Source of the DNA: Thalassolituus hydrocarboniclasticus | GTDB lineage: Bacteria > Pseudomonadota > Gammaproteobacteria > Pseudomonadales > Oceanobacteraceae | DNA length: 64,000 nucleotides | Assembly: GCF_025345565.1 (NCBI RefSeq) | Contig: NZ_CP054475.1 | Span: 639,501-703,500 of the forward strand | Direction of reading: 5' to 3' | Shown here: positions 63,957 to 64,000 of the stretch, piece after piece | Position numbering within the stretch: the stretch's first letter is position 1 | Layout of the letters: each line of letters starts with the position of its first letter | The notes under the pieces: generated by a model | Told to the model about the DNA's origin: nothing | Databases searched by the model: none | What the model saw: the letters and a program-made list of their open reading frames with translations, nothing else | Program-made: the position numbers and the translations under genes

Positions 63957-64000
63957 ATGGCACAGTATGTATTCACCATGAACCGTCTGGGCAAGATTGT
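63957..64000 (+). CDS. ettA: ABC-F translation factor EttA, 3' end beyond the window
   Basis: Only 14 full codons are visible: MAQYVFTMNRLGKI, which matches the start of energy-dependent translational throttle A, an ABC-F ATPase that gates the ribosomal E site. A GAGG element lies about a dozen bases ahead of the ATG. The call rests on the N-terminal signature alone. Confidence 0.8.
   Translation, partial: MAQYVFTMNRLGKI

Noticed and set aside
1-64000. CRISPR array, tRNA, rRNA, transposase, integrase or phage genes
   Set aside because: None was seen on either strand; the short repeats found are palindromes or tandem pairs without spacer-repeat periodicity.

Overview
The window is a stretch of chromosome from a Gram-negative, probably marine, gammaproteobacterium, most likely of the Oceanospirillales (Thalassolituus/Oceanobacter-like). 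This rests on gene content and order: hisC next to an AlgW/DegS protease and a NIF3-family gene, the nrdR-ribD-ribE-ribBX-ribH-nusB-thiL cluster, an arginine succinyltransferase operon, and many lipoproteins, outer-membrane proteins and c-di-GMP proteins. The species is an inference. Coding density is high. I see no rRNA, tRNA, CRISPR array, insertion sequence or prophage. Both end genes (hisC at the left, ettA at the right) are cut by the window.

Layout. 1-4.1 kb: end of hisC, a catalase-like lipoprotein, a periplasmic HtrA protease, and a NIF3-family protein. 4.2-9.5 kb: two related TetR regulators, each beside a pair of palindromic operators at the same 27-bp spacing, flanking an SDR dehydrogenase, a Baeyer-Villiger-type monooxygenase and an alpha/beta hydrolase. 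Together these could oxidise an alcohol or ketone to an ester and cleave it. 9.6-12.9 kb: a polar amino-acid ABC importer in one operon behind a candidate sigma-54 promoter. 12.9-13.6 kb: a hairpin-rich stretch without a convincing gene. 13.6-16.7 kb: LysE exporter, polysaccharide deacetylase, YfaP/TPR protein. 16.9-21.6 kb: pgk, two uncharacterised genes and class II fba, led by an extended -10 promoter and a long near-perfect hairpin. 21.7-26 kb: secreted proteins, including a phospholipase C-like metalloenzyme, a periplasmic PpiC isomerase and a membrane-anchored helical protein.

26.2-41.3 kb: chemoreceptor, fumC, an arginine catabolic operon (M20 hydrolase-astA-astD-astB) with a divergent class III aminotransferase, a BLUF photoreceptor, and small housekeeping genes up to rsgA. 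41.3-50.7 kb: riboflavin/nusB/thiL operon, nrdR, a ferritin-like membrane protein, small genes, glyA. 50.9-57.4 kb: the most unusual locus. A large exported protein has a mature N-terminus that is a near-copy of eukaryotic ubiquitin (about 59 of the first 70 residues identical by eye, all seven lysines kept, no C-terminal Gly-Gly). The domain is followed by Ig/Calx-beta-like domains, calcium-binding Asp repeats, a choice-of-anchor-U-like domain and an outer-membrane beta-barrel. Divergent from it are a di-haem cytochrome-like lipoprotein and a Tat-exported DUF1501 protein. 57.4-64 kb: a PAS-GGDEF protein, a DUF3570 protein overlapping a very large PAS-GGDEF-EAL sensor, and the start of ettA.

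Best candidate for a previously undescribed system: the ubiquitin-headed outer-membrane protein and its divergent cytochrome/DUF1501 neighbours. Next are the twin-operator TetR circuits around the monooxygenase cassette, the M20 enzyme standing where astE is expected, and the long hairpin leader of pgk.
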